This document shows, piece by piece, positions 27,887 through 39,988 of a stretch of 64,000 bases of DNA. A program made the position numbers and the translations under genes. How positions within the stretch are numbered: the stretch's first letter is position 1; each line of letters starts with the position of its first letter. The notes under the pieces are model-generated. The model was given only the letters and a program-made list of their open reading frames with translations, searched no databases and was not told the DNA's origin. The DNA comes from Datnioides undecimradiatus (taxonomy: Eukaryota; Chordata; Actinopteri; Lobotiformes; Datnioididae): contig WARS01000029.1 of NCBI GenBank assembly GCA_008933995.1, positions 16,057,131 through 16,121,130 on the forward strand, written 5' to 3'.

Positions 27887-27928
27887 AATATATATATATA
27901 CACATATATATACTGTATCTATATATAA
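27887..27928. repeat. (TA)n-rich microsatellite
   Basis: Interrupted TATATA runs separated by CACA and CTGTATC. Confidence 0.9.
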
Positions 27929-28046
27929 AAAAGAAAATCCAACCTCAGTTCCAGAGGGCCAGACAGACATGCCTGTCTCACTGATCAATATGTTAAAACA
28001 TTTATGTGCACTAGCACCATGTGTTTGCAATTAAAATTCCATAAAA

Positions 28047-28071
28047 TAAAAAAAAAAAAAAAAAAAAAAAA
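28047..28071. repeat. poly(A) run, about 25 nt
   Basis: A homopolymer followed by CCCCC. It could be a retroelement tail, but no element body or flanking duplication was identified. Confidence 0.9.
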
Positions 28072-29665
28072 CCCCCAAAAAAAAACTTCTGTTAATAGAT
28101 TCAGGTCTTCAGCTGGGTCTATTAGTGAGGGCAGATCAGACTTTTGGCTGACTCAGAGTCAAGGTTTGCCATGATGACTGCATAATTACATACCTGCACG
28201 ACTCTCTTGCTGCCTATACATCATTCTCCTCCATCTCTAACTCCTCAGTGTATCTTAATTTTTAACTCTCGCTCTCTTTCCTCATCTTGGTTCCTTTCTC
28301 CTTTAGTGCTTACAGAAAAAAATCTCTGCTTGAGGTAAATGAGGTAAGTCTAGCGTTGCTTTGGGGGAGCGCTGTGTGTTAAAATCGTCGGGGGGGGTTG
28401 ACTCCCTCCTGCTGCTGTATAATCAAAAGCTACAGGACTTTTTTTTTTGTTTCCCATAAATGTTTTTTCACAGCCTTTGCACACGTGTTGCTGTCAGGAA
28501 TGTTCCTCATTGAATTTGTGGATTCAATTATATCAGGAGACCTTGTTTTGCCAATCTGGTCAACCTTTAGCGAGAGGCAGCTTAACAAGGCTGAGTCTGT
28601 TAGCAGTTTCAGCTGCATCCAATCCAAACAAAGCAACTGGGCTGTGGCGGACACTGTGGCGAATGAAATAAATTGTTTTCCAGAGACTTTTTGTGTGCAT
28701 GAGAGTGCACGTGTGTAAACATACATGTGTGGGTTTCTCAGTAGGACTTTAGACTTTATTATTTTCCTCTATATATTATAATTTACAGAGTTGGCTGTGC
28801 TTTCGTTTGGTAATTGATATTCTCATTTTAGGTGCAAAGCCAAAAGCATACTGTGGAGCAATAATAAATATTCACAAACATGTCACTGGCAATAAATTGG
28901 AGTGCAGGTCCGCATAGCATTAGTCTAACTATCCGCCCAGAGGGCTCATATCTCTCATTCCCAAATCATGAACCAGGCAATTTCCACTTAATCTTTCTCA
29001 CATGCTACATCCATATATCAAATCAGTATACGGCGCTATACTATACGCCCACCAGCTGAAAACACATGCCAATTTGTTTTTATGCTCACATCCCCAGTGC
29101 TGAAGTGTTGGAACGAGTCCTGATACAAATTTCTGAAGGTTTAACAGAATGATTAAACCATCAGGCCTCATGTCGGGGTTGCACGCCATCTGGGTGGTTG
29201 ATTGAAACTACTCTAGCCCCATTCGTTCAGCCACCTACCCTGCTCTGTTAATTTACAGGCTGTCTTTAATGAAATGTCTCCGCTGTGGTACGGGCCAAGG
29301 CCTCACAGGTGGACGCACTGCCAGGACACATCCTGAGCTAAGCGATCGCTCAGAATCACAGCGCCTGTCAGCTGACCTGGACTGAAGAGACTTTAGGGTG
29401 ATCAATACTGAGGTGCCGCAACACACCCACGGGTGAAAGAGATAGGAAGATGCTGATGGACACCCTGACAAAGAAAAGTGAGCGAGGAAGTGTTGGAGGG
29501 AAGAGAAACATAAATGAAGTGAAAGAGAATGAGATTGAGACGGAGAGAGTGTGACTGAAAGAAACAGAGAGCGAGGGAGTGTGAAAGAAGCGCAGTCGTG
29601 TTATTGATGTGTTGCAGAAAGCAGGAAAAGTGTTGTTTGATGCAGGGAGTTAGGGGGGAACTCAC

Positions 29666-29740
29666 CATGGTCGATTTCTGTCTCAATGATAGACACAAAA
29701 ACAATACCCAGTGGTGTGAGTGGAGAGTAGTTACAGTAGT
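29666..29740 (-). other. speculative 75-nt cassette exon in the last sema6b intron
   Basis: On the sense strand of the gene a consensus-like donor (ATG|gtgagt) closes a 75-nt stretch that begins after catccag. With the phase-1 break of the flanking exons it reads open throughout, encoding about 25 residues containing TPLGIVFVSIIETEIDH. It would insert next to the membrane span without shifting frame. The acceptor lacks a good polypyrimidine tract and I recognise no homology, so this may be chance. Confidence 0.15.
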
Positions 29741-32700
29741 CTGGATGTCACCCTGCGGGACTCTCTGTTGAGGCATTACACAGCACCTCCAGGCCCTGCT
29801 CCCGCTTTATTGGACAACTATTACTCAGCACTGACCGCAGACCTACCAGAGGCCATATTCTTCATCATCTGTGTGTGTGTGTGTGTGAGAGAGCGGGTTC
29901 AGCCAAGTTTCTTGCATGCAACTGTCTGGCGTTTAATTTTGCAGATAGTGGGAAGAGCCAGTGGCTTCAGCTGGTGTTTGTGTGAATGTTTGCGTGTAAA
30001 GGGGCTCGACTAACACAATGTTTAATGTGGCGATCTGTAATTTCACACACACATGCACGAATGCACGCATGATAAGCGCAATTTTGTAGCATTTTTTGTT
30101 GTGTTTACTGCCACTAATCAGTGAAAATGCCATAAAATAGTAAAAAGAGTTTAATTTGGTCAGTTTTGGTTGGATGAAATATTTACACCTCAGCAGGTTT
30201 TATTCGTGCTGTTGCTCGTGTGTCACAATTAAGCTTGTGTTGTTTGGTAAATCCCATGAAAACATCAGTGCTAAAATCAGACATTAAAGCTGTGGAAAAA
30301 CTGGTTAAAAACAATAAATTGAAAATAAAAAAATCATACTATTTCAGGTAAAATTAATTAAAAGTAAGGACTGTGCGCCTGTAGTTCGATTAGATTTGAT
30401 TGACAGTAGCCTAGAAATGTAAGCAAACAACAAAACAGCTGTTATCACATTTTGATTGGTGGTGGACAGGAGGTGACATTGCGTTTCTCCAGCTGAAAGG
30501 AAAAACACAAAAACTCTCATATAGAATAAGCAAGAACTTTTCCAACTTTCAAACCGTGCAGGTCAAAAAAAAAGCTAATTAAGGGCTTGAAGTGGTGCAC
30601 GTGTAAGTGAAATACAAAGTATTTAAAATAATAGATGTAATCACATCAGAAATGCTGTAAAGGTAAACAAACTGTGTGGGCTTTGACGTATATTTAGGCT
30701 TTTTTTCTCATTAAGAATTCACACTCAGAGTAACTTAAGCCACCTATACTTGACTAAATAACTTAATATGTTCCTTTTAAATTTAAGAAATCTGTCTGTG
30801 TTTGTTTATTTAAAAACGTTCACACTTTTTTAATTACCTAAAAGGACTACTGCATAATGAGCATCTCATTTGCATCTTCCTAATTCTTCTTTTCTTCTTC
30901 TCATTTTTTGTATCCTGGGTCACTTTCTGAGCTGTCAAAGCCACTAAAAGGCCATGTCGACTGTCTAGCTTCTTGTACCATTAAACTTCCCGATGTGTGG
31001 GGGACATAAAATCAGTTTAAACTCTTAAAACTTTGCTGCAAACCAGTAAAAAACAACAAAAACAAAAAACAATGAGTAACTGGAGGCAAAGTGTGTACAA
31101 CCATCACCACCCAAAATCTCACTTCAACAAGTTGTTGAGAGATGGCAACCCTGTACCCACACACAAACACATCTATCATCGGCAAGGGCCCGTGGCTCGC
31201 TGAGGGGTCAGCAGGCCCCCCCTTGTGTTTTTCAAGGCTCTCTCTGAGGCTCCTGCTGTTGGGAAGGAGATGTGAGCAGCGGAGGGAGAACTCAGAGGAG
31301 GAAGTCAGATGAAAGAGCTGAAGCCCTTCAGGAGTCCACGCACCTCGCCAAGCTTTCTGAGGCTGCTATTCTTATCTTCTTAGAGCTCACTAAAAAAAAA
31401 AGATTCCCCCTATCTACACTGAAAACTGCACATCCACCAAACTGTATCCTTCTTCCCTTATTCTGCTGCTATGCCAAACGTACACACTCACACACACACA
31501 CACACACGTCAGTTGTTATAAGGCATGTTGGTCCTCATATTTCATCAGCTGAGCCTCAGTATTCACAGAGGGGATCAGCTCTGTTCTTCAAGCCTCTCAG
31601 AAGCTCCGCGGGGTGGGGGAGATGTGTGAGTTAGAGCACAGTCTGGCATCTGGGGATGCACAGCTACATGCCACACTTCCTCTATCTCTACTTGTCTATT
31701 CTGCTCTCTCTCTCTCTCTCCCTCTCTTTGCCCTTGGTGTCTGACTTGCAGGAGTGACGGCGGAGGGAGTTAGGAGAGGAGAAAGGACGACTGTGGCGTC
31801 AAGGTTACAGAACCCTCTGTGAGTCTGAAAGAGGAGACCGCATCAAACAAAAAATGAAGTACTGTGGTGAACCCCCCCACCCCACCCCACTCCCTTTCTT
31901 TCTCGTTTCCTGTCTGTCTGTCTGTCGGGGTTCAAGCAGCAGGGCAACACATTTATCATCAGCAGACGTAAGACCCTGTGCTTTAACTAGCTGCCACGTA
32001 AATACAAAGAACTGTGTCGGCTTTATGGGTTCCCCTTCCTAAGCCTCGACTAAGGCCCCAATCCAAACCACAGCAATTAGTATGGTATGAGACCGCAGCC
32101 GTAAATTTGGCAACAAATCTTCTTTCCTGCACAAAGATCCTCACAACGTTACAACCACAAGAGAGAACGACAGAGTTGGTCCTGACTCTGCGGTGATCGC
32201 CATCCACTCTTTACATGACGCCACAACAAGGAATCTCCAATTCTGCCTTTGCCTCATTGATGTTTCAGTGGACCTCAATTACTGAGTGATTGCATCCCGC
32301 TGTTCCACCAGTCAAAACACCGCCTTTCTTCAGGAAATATTTTCACAGCGCCATAATTGCTTCCATCTGTAGCTACACTGTGGCAACACTAGCTGTGTCA
32401 TTACGGCTGAGTGAGTTCACAGCGAAACGGGTGGCGAATGTGTGTGCGCAAGTGTGAACGCCGGTGTGTGTCGGTTTGGGTGCGTGCGCTTGCAGGGAAA
32501 GAATACTCTGCTTTTCATCGACAGGGAGGAAACAGAGATTTGAGCAACAAGGTGAATGTGATGAAGCGGGACGTGTCTCCTGTAGCAACAGCACCACACA
32601 CGCACACACACACATACACACACAGACAGACACCTCTGCACACCACCTCCCGCTCCTATTTGATGGCTGGTTTAACAGAGTTGACTTTAGCTGATGAGCT

Positions 32701-33367
32701 GTCTGTGCAAACACAATTTGACTCGTTCCTCCAAAAGACGGGCAAACAGCAAAATAAAATGAGGGCGTGTTAAGCTCCTTGCTGCTGTGAGATTCAAGCT
32801 CTCTGCATTTCTGTTCAAGTCCCAACAAAATGATTTGAATGTGAGAATCTATTTCCTTCAGTGTAAAGAGACCCTCATGGCAAATTAAAAGAGAGGAACT
32901 GGAGATTTGACAGACCATTTAGCCCACGTTTATGCTGTAACTGATCTGCCTGTCAGCAAGGGTCACGACCTGGAACAACTGAAGCTGGCCAATCGACACG
33001 TCGTGATAACCTGCTGTAAGTGGATGTGACATCCTATACCGTCTGTCGACGCCTTAACCAAATCTGACTCATTATGATGTTTACAGAAATGTTTTATATT
33101 ACCTGTCACATGCCAAAACACACACACCAAAACCCCTGGCAGTTCAGAGTTAGTTAGGTGATTCCTGTCGGCAGAGTGTGTTCTCCTCAAACATCATTAA
33201 CACTAAATCCAGCATAAATCCAGCTGCAGTTTGTCATGCTGGCTGAGTTGTCCACTGTGAAGAGCCTACTAATTCAGAGGGCACACAACTGTTCACACAC
33301 AGACATTCATGGCACTATTTTACTGCCAGCACAATAGCTAGTTCACACTCTGGGCACATATTACTAA

Positions 33368-33394
33368 TTTTTTTTTTTTTTTTTTTTTTTTTTT
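33368..33394. repeat. poly(T) run, 27 nt
   Basis: A homopolymer about 380 bp from the solo LTR, with no clear link to it. Confidence 0.95.
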
Positions 33395-33774
33395 AAGTAA
33401 TTTAAAGACCAGAGGCACAACAACAGTGTGACTGTGAAAACTGAAAACAACTCTGAGGCAGAAATTAATACTTAATTAGTGGGAAGAAAATAATATCAGC
33501 AGGTGGGTTTGTTGCAAGAATCGTAAATCGTGAGGACAGTGTAGAGTAAATATGTTTATTCACCACATTTATTGTTGTTCCAAGAGCAGATTATTTCAAA
33601 ATCATTCTTTCAAACAGAAATTTCTAATTTTTTTTGTTGCTCTCAGCAACATGCTTAACATTTGCCTCAATTTGCTTTTCTATCAAGTGTCATCTGTATA
33701 GCCACAGCTTGATATTGCACATGCCTCTGTGCTGACACATAAAAAAAGTTTTGTGGCATTTTACTTGGTCTAAG

Positions 33775-34248
33775 TGTAACGGGAGTTGTTTGGACCCAAG
33801 AGCAGCACCCTGGAAGTTAGAGGTAAGGCCGACGAGGAAGGGGAGCGGGTGAGCGGTGTACAGCAGGGAGGTCGAAAACAGGCGGAGGAGTCAGAGCCGG
33901 GAGAGCCGACAGAAGTTGGGTACGCCAAGGCAGAACACGTGGTCAGGGGCAGAAGGCAGGTGAGTTTACCGGGAGGCAGGCAGGGTTGGCAACAGGAAGT
34001 CAGGCAGGAAAAGAGTGCTGGAAAGTCTCGCATGAATGCAGTAGGACAATCTGGCAAAGAGTGAGAGTGCTGGAGAGGCTTAAATACTGGGCTGATTAGG
34101 AATGAGCTGCAGCTGTGCTTGCAGGTGAGTGGAGTTGGGCTGATTAGGTGGGAGTGGCTGACAGGTAGAGTGGAGCAGAGGCAGGGAGAGTGAAAAATTA
34201 CTGAAACCGAGGGGGAGGAGGGAAAGCTGGGAGAATGGGGCTGTGACA
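33775..34248 (-). mobile_element. solo LTR of an LTR retrotransposon
   Basis: This 474-bp segment begins TGTAACG and ends TGTGACA on the plus strand (TG...CA termini). It is flanked by a perfect 5-bp duplication CTAAG at 33770-33774 and 34249-34253. On the minus strand a TATA-like TATTTAAG (34086 to 34079) lies about 160 nt from the LTR 5' end, which suggests minus orientation. No gag, pol or second LTR is present, so LTR-LTR recombination probably removed the internal part. It is more GC-rich than the flanking intron. The superfamily is not assigned. Confidence 0.8.
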
Positions 34249-36667
34249 CTAAGTACGTTTTTTGCTTTGCTAAAATCAACAGAGTTTGACAAGCTAAGGG
34301 GAAGAACCTCTTTCTCCAGTACGGTACACGCACTCGTCCCAAGACACAACTTTCACGCTCATCAGTTTGAGTCTGTGTTTGTTGTAGTTTATTAGTCTGA
34401 GAAGTTTTGTTTTATCAGATCCCAGTGCTGCGTCAGAAACTTGAATAATTGATGAATGTAGCCACACTGTTTGACCTGAGTGTAAATATGAGCATTACAT
34501 TGTTCAAACTACAGACTGCAGATCACACAGCTGCTGTACAAAAAGCCTTTACAGTTCACCCTAAAAGTATTATGTGCACCGAGAACGGTCTCTTGGTGTG
34601 TGCTGTGTGAAAAATGATGGTGAAATTCAAAATACATCAGTTTTTTTGTGACTTTGGAGAAATCCGTGTAAATTTGCCTATACTTTGAACTTTGAACGAA
34701 GCCTTGAACGTTATGCTTGTGTTTGCAAAAAGAAGTAGTCTTAGCAGGTGGAAGTGAACAGTTTCATGCCAGAGGAACTGCGTCACTACATCCCCCCTCA
34801 GCGCAGACTGTTTGTTTAGACCCACAAAATTACTGAACAACAATGAAGTTAGCTTAGAAAGTTGAGCCCATAGGCCCATAGACCTACTAGACAGACACAC
34901 ACACACACACACACATAATTGAACCCAGTTATTTCTCTGACCTCATCTCTTTCATCAAAGTGTCCAGCCCACAACACATCGTCTCAATTAGATGCTGTGC
35001 TTCCAAACTCTGCTTTGATCAGAGCTGGTTTAGCAGAGTGGGGCATGCCTCCACATACTAATATTTAGTGTGTGTGGTGTGTGTGATCTTTATTTTCTAA
35101 TAAATGCAAAGACAACATGCATAACCACAAGGCAAAGCCCTTTGCTTAACTTGACTTGCTCATATAGGTTCCCTTAATTGAACTGATCTCCTCCTGTGGT
35201 TTTGTGATGCAGCAGGAAAAAGATATTTTTTTAGCAACAAAGTGAGGAACATTACGCTTATTCTATTGACTTTAATTAGAAAATAATAAACACAAAATGA
35301 TACAAAAATAAATGGAGATACTTGGGTGAAGTAAGGAATGGGGCAGCAGCTCTGTGATATACAAAAAAGAGGATTAAGTAGACGTGAGGCAGGTGGTGTG
35401 CATCACCTTGGCAGAGTTACAGCCTGGCCACAAGCCCACTGTGGAGGCCGCTGACAGTGCCGTGACACAGGAGATGCCGGTGGCACTCTCAGTCCATTTG
35501 TCACCCCGGCATGGCCTAGCACCCATGAAAACAGCCGCTCCTCTCCCTTCTCGACATCTCCCTCCATTCTCAAAGCTTTCATCCCCCGCCCTCGTCTTCT
35601 CGCCGCTCCCTGTGTGATTACCCCCACCACCTTGCCTTTCTTCCTTCCTCTGACCTCCTCTCTAGCCATCACTCCGTGTCTTTTCTTATTCACCCTTATG
35701 ACTCCACACTTCTGATCCCCTGAACCGTTTCACCCTTTCCATCCTCAAAGTTTGCCTTCTTCCTATGATCTCTCAATCTCTTTTTGCTCTTCTTTCCACT
35801 CTTGGATCTGATTTACCCAGCCTCTCCTCTACCCGTCCTCACTCTTCTCAGCCCCATTCCTTTCCCCTTGCAGAATCACCCTTGATATCTATTCGACTGC
35901 CATCAGCCTGAGGAGAGATGAAAATCGATTCTCCCTCCAGCAACTGCTTCTCTCTGGCTAAGGAGAAAGGGGAGGCAGTTAGCTCGGCTCTAAGTAAGGC
36001 CGTCCATCCATCTCCCTTTGAGGTCTGACGACAAGGCTGCTCTGAAATCAGTGTTGCACTGACTGTGACTGGAGAGAGATGAAGCATGAGGGAGAGGAGA
36101 GGCACAAAGAGGAGCAGCAGAGGCACAAAGACAATGGCACATTAAATGACTTGTTCTTTGTCAGACAAGCTGCAAAGGTGGACCTAGCATAATTTCCCCT
36201 TAAAAAAGTCAGTTCAACCAGTCTGACCTTAATCTTAAAGAGCCAACTTCTGTCTCGGTTACAGCGCCTCTAGCAGACTCTAGCCTTACAGAAAGTTTTG
36301 GTTTTATTTGGACAGGTTTTCAGATGAACTTCTCTGAGATTTCTGTCACCACCAACACATCTGAGGTGACTAAAATGTTGTTTCTAGCGCTAACAACTTT
36401 GGAATGAAAATGTCTGCAAAATGGAAAAAAATATATGAAAAAACAGGATCAATTTATTTCATATTTAAAAGGTGACAAACTGTGAAAAACATTTCAGTCA
36501 TGGGGCCATTGTCAACCAGAAATAATGTCCTTGTTTCGCTGGAACTACTTTGTACTCAAAATATATTCCTTCAACAAGAGGAAAATAAAGCAAAATGATA
36601 TTGTGGCTGGACGCCTCCAGAAGTATTGAGAAAATATGTATTTGATACCTTGAGGTGAAATTCAGGT

Positions 36668-36725
36668 CATGGATTCTCAACCATTTTGCTTTGTGATCCA
36701 ATAAAATGAAGCACAAAATAATATT
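36668..36725 (+). repeat. short repeat fragment shared with 2.95 kb
   Basis: CTCAACCATTTTGCTTTGTG then ATCCAATAAAATGAAGCACA parallels the copy near 2945-3000, with several substitutions. Confidence 0.45.
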
Positions 36726-39700
36726 TTTACTCCTTGTTACATACAGATTACATACATGCACATACATGAATGGTTGTTGGCTGAAAAATGAAAATGACTG
36801 CAATTTATATAGATGAACAACCATCCAACCTTCCATCTTTCCTGTTTTATTATTAATCCTGTGATTCACTGAGTCACCCTGAGCTGCATGTGACACTTTA
36901 ACATTACCTGTTACTTTCTAACTTACCATAATCATGAGTTAAAAAAAAAACACTTGTGCATACTGACTGTTGAGGATATGTGTGAATTTTGATGATGACT
37001 GGATGCCTGAGAGAGGTATATTATGTTTGACATGCAGCTGCACAGAGAGATATATTTGGGGAAAAAAGAAGTAAGCAAAGGGAGGGTGAAAATGAGATTG
37101 CTGAATTTCCCCAAAGAGAGATAGATAGGCCAGGCCATATCTCACCTCCCATCTGCTGGGTCAAGATACAGACAGGTGGAATGAGTCCAATATAGAGATA
37201 TGAAATATTCAGCAACCAAAAGCCCTCTGTCTATTCCAACAATCCAAGTCCCTGAGGAGTTGGTGTGTGTGAGCATACGTGTGTGTTTGTAAGTACACGG
37301 ATGAGTGGTGTGTGGCCTGTGCAGGTGAAGAGCCGCATGATGACAAGCACAGAGGAAGATGCTCACAGACATGTATGGAGAGGGCGTGCATGCAGTTTCC
37401 TATGTCTTAACAGCGTCAGTGACAGTTAGTCATAACAAGCTCATTGAAGCTGCGCCTCTCTGTCTTCCTCTGACTGAATGTTGCAGATGGCTGAAAGGAT
37501 CTTTGTCTTACAGGAAGACAAAGAAAGATGGACTGAGCGTTAACTAGGAAACAAGAAACACTGAGGAAAACATCCATATCACAGACAATGAAAGTGTCAA
37601 ATAAAAAAAAAGGATATGATGAAAAGATCGGCCTCGGCACCAAGTTCATCACAATACCAGAGACAAAGTGGTGTGTAAATGTTGGTGGCAGCCGTCAGAT
37701 AGATGCTGCCTTGCATTCCCGCCGTGCCAACCCAGCAGCTGTCGTTCATCCAGCTACTGCTAACTCACCTCTGTCAACAGAGTTCAGCTCAGGCATATTT
37801 TATGACGGGATCAGACGTGGGAGCAAACATGCCTCAGAGCCCGGTTATTCCTCAAAGGCAGGGACGGTAGAGCAGAACAGCACTTCCCTATCTGACACCG
37901 ATCCAAGAGGGGCAGCCATCAGGCCATGGCCACACGCTTTCATCTCTATGTAACTGATACTATTTGATGCGTGTACAAGTCTGAAAACGGATACTCTGCT
38001 CTATATTTGTGGCCAGTTTAAAAGATCGCCCCACAGATTTTACACATCTTAGTCAATTTACCAAAAAGTGCACAGCTTGTAATACAGTTAGGTCTTTTGC
38101 TGTTTTGTCAAGGCTCAAAAGAGACACTGTCAGCTTGCATTATGGAAAACACAGGATACAGTTTTTTAATGAACTAAAGATAATTGATGTTGTATCTGCA
38201 AAGTGTTTCATAAGGTTTAATATGACAAGGCGATGCTCTGGTGTAAACCAAAGTTGCACAATTATTGTGAATGTGGTAATAAAAATAACTGAAAAGTGCT
38301 TTTTAATGATTGAAAACCGTTACTGGTCGTGCTTAAGTAAGAGTTGCCTCTTACTTAATAAATAAAAGAAAGATGTTTGATTATTAAAAAGTAGGAACAG
38401 TCTGTTATTTAGTGAATTTATGGCCATTCAAGTAGAAAACCTCATGTTGGTAATACAGCTGCAATCTGTTTTCCATAGACACTTTCTGAAGGTGTCATAT
38501 AATCCCAGTGAGGGATGGGCTACGAGATAACATGACACACATTTATCCATTCAGCAGATGCTCGAAAACAAAGTCACGTACAAAATGAGAAAGTGCTGTG
38601 AAGATCTACAGCGTGTAGTCAGGGGAAAAGAGTTCTCCCTCTTCACTATCAGTGTCATAACCTCTGTGACCCCAGGAACTTGCATTAGAGGATGAGATCT
38701 AATAAGTATAAGAAGAGGATCCTAGACTAGAGCTTGTAACACACTCCATTAGCACTGAGCAAGAATAATTATGCTCATCTGCTGGTGTAATACAGGAGTA
38801 GAGTAATGATCATAGAAGTTGCACTTTTAATTACAGTGTGTATTGTGGAGAAGACATTTGTCAGATTTCCCATCTATCGTACGTTATTTCAGAGAACCTA
38901 ACTCGTAGCAATCTAAAGCAGGATGCACGCACAACATGATCTGTTTTAAGTATAATAAACCCCCTTTGGAAGATCATGGGTTTCTCTTTAGGACAAGCTT
39001 GTATAAGGTCCCTCCACATGTTCTATAAGCAGCCACACATGGGCTCAATGAAGACAAATAACTAGCTTAACTTCAACGTGCATGGAGTGAGCATCAGCAA
39101 TCGGTTACAGAGGCCATCCCCCTGTGGCGTGGTGGTCAGAGGACCTGAAGTGAGAGAGCAGCATCAAACAGAGCGCCCATCTGAAACAGGATTAGAGTTG
39201 TACGCGAGTTCCGATTATGCAATATTTATCTGTTCTTTTCTCAGGGAGCACGGCACATGAACTCTGGGAACTTTCAGAAGCACAGGATTAATTTGCACGC
39301 ATTGGAATTAGCGCTCAGATCAAAGCGAGGGGGTGTCATGGGAGTATCCAAAACCTCTGTGTATCTAGAATAGAGATTTCGCTTTGCTGTGCACCACTTC
39401 TATTTTCATAATGATATGGTGAGAGGCAGAGAGAAAAAAGGAAAACATCAAGGGGAATTCAAGCAGGAGTTGAATATAATTAACCACATGTATGCAACAA
39501 AAACCAACCAGACCAAAGCAAAGATAGCATACAAGTAAGGACAGAGTAAACAACGAGAAGAACAAAGTTAGCTAAAACATACAGGGGGATTTTCTTGCCA
39601 GCTTGGAGACAAAAAGAGACTAGCAGACAGTCTTCATGTCGGATCTCGGTGGTTACTCTTGGGAGAAGTGAGAATCTACAGAGCACTGAGGTGAATTGGG

Positions 39701-39871
39701 ACTAGTCTCTGTGTTTATTTGTGGATTTCCTCTGTATAAACTGAAACTACCAGGCTCTTCCTCTCTTTTACTGTATTGTTTTTTTTTTACCCTGAAGGTA
39801 CACAAGTTATATAAAGATCTGGGCAAAGACAAGAGAGCTATTAGCTTCAACACTTGTAGACACTACGTACA

Positions 39872-39874
<3 letters not shown>

Positions 39875-39907
<33 letters not shown>
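39875..39907. repeat. (AC)n microsatellite next to a sema6b donor
   Basis: A run of about 33 bp starting 22 nt inside the intron that follows window exon 11. In the transcript it reads (GU)n. Confidence 0.96.
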
Positions 39908-39909
<2 letters not shown>

Positions 39910-39929
39910 CAGAGAATCACTCCTCTTAC

Positions 39930-39988
39930 CGTCACAGTCACCCAAGTGGGCCACGTTTCCCTGTTCAACATCTTGCTCGAACGGCAGT
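39930..39988 (-). CDS. sema6b: sema6b coding exon (window exon 11): extracellular stalk
   Basis: This 59-nt exon has acceptor tgcag and donor gtaaga. It starts in phase 2 and ends in phase 1. It encodes residues 433-452, reading LPFEQDVEQGNVAHLGDCD. The FEQDV and LGDC motifs are shared with human SEMA6B between the PSI domain and the membrane span. A (CA)n tract on the plus strand (39875-39907) starts 22 nt inside the following intron. The exon joins in frame to the membrane-span exon across 19.7 kb. Confidence 0.95.

Larger units (their letters stand above)
20243..39929 (-). other. 19.7-kb intron of sema6b between stalk and membrane-span exons
   Basis: This is the largest intron in the window. 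It contains the GA microsatellite at 21.2 kb, degraded repeats at 21.8-22.7 kb, CA repeats at 24 kb, a GA-rich tract at 24.8-25.1 kb, a degenerate minisatellite at 26.3 kb, a poly(A) run at 28.0 kb, a poly(T) run at 33.4 kb and a solo LTR at 33.8-34.2 kb. Two pyrimidine-rich stretches (about 27.4-27.6 and 35.5-35.9 kb) are unassigned. I recognise no other coding exon, apart from the speculative cassette at 29666-29740. Confidence 0.8.

Noticed and set aside
32373-32918. Minus-strand open frame of 181 codons in the last intron
   Set aside because: It contains repeat-derived Cys-Val stretches and no recognisable domain, and it lies inside an intron with no splice-compatible homology.
33770-34342. 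Minus-strand open frame of 190 codons
   Set aside because: It spans the solo LTR and both target duplications, has low-complexity Ser/Pro/Leu composition and no recognised domain. It is chance coding in the LTR.
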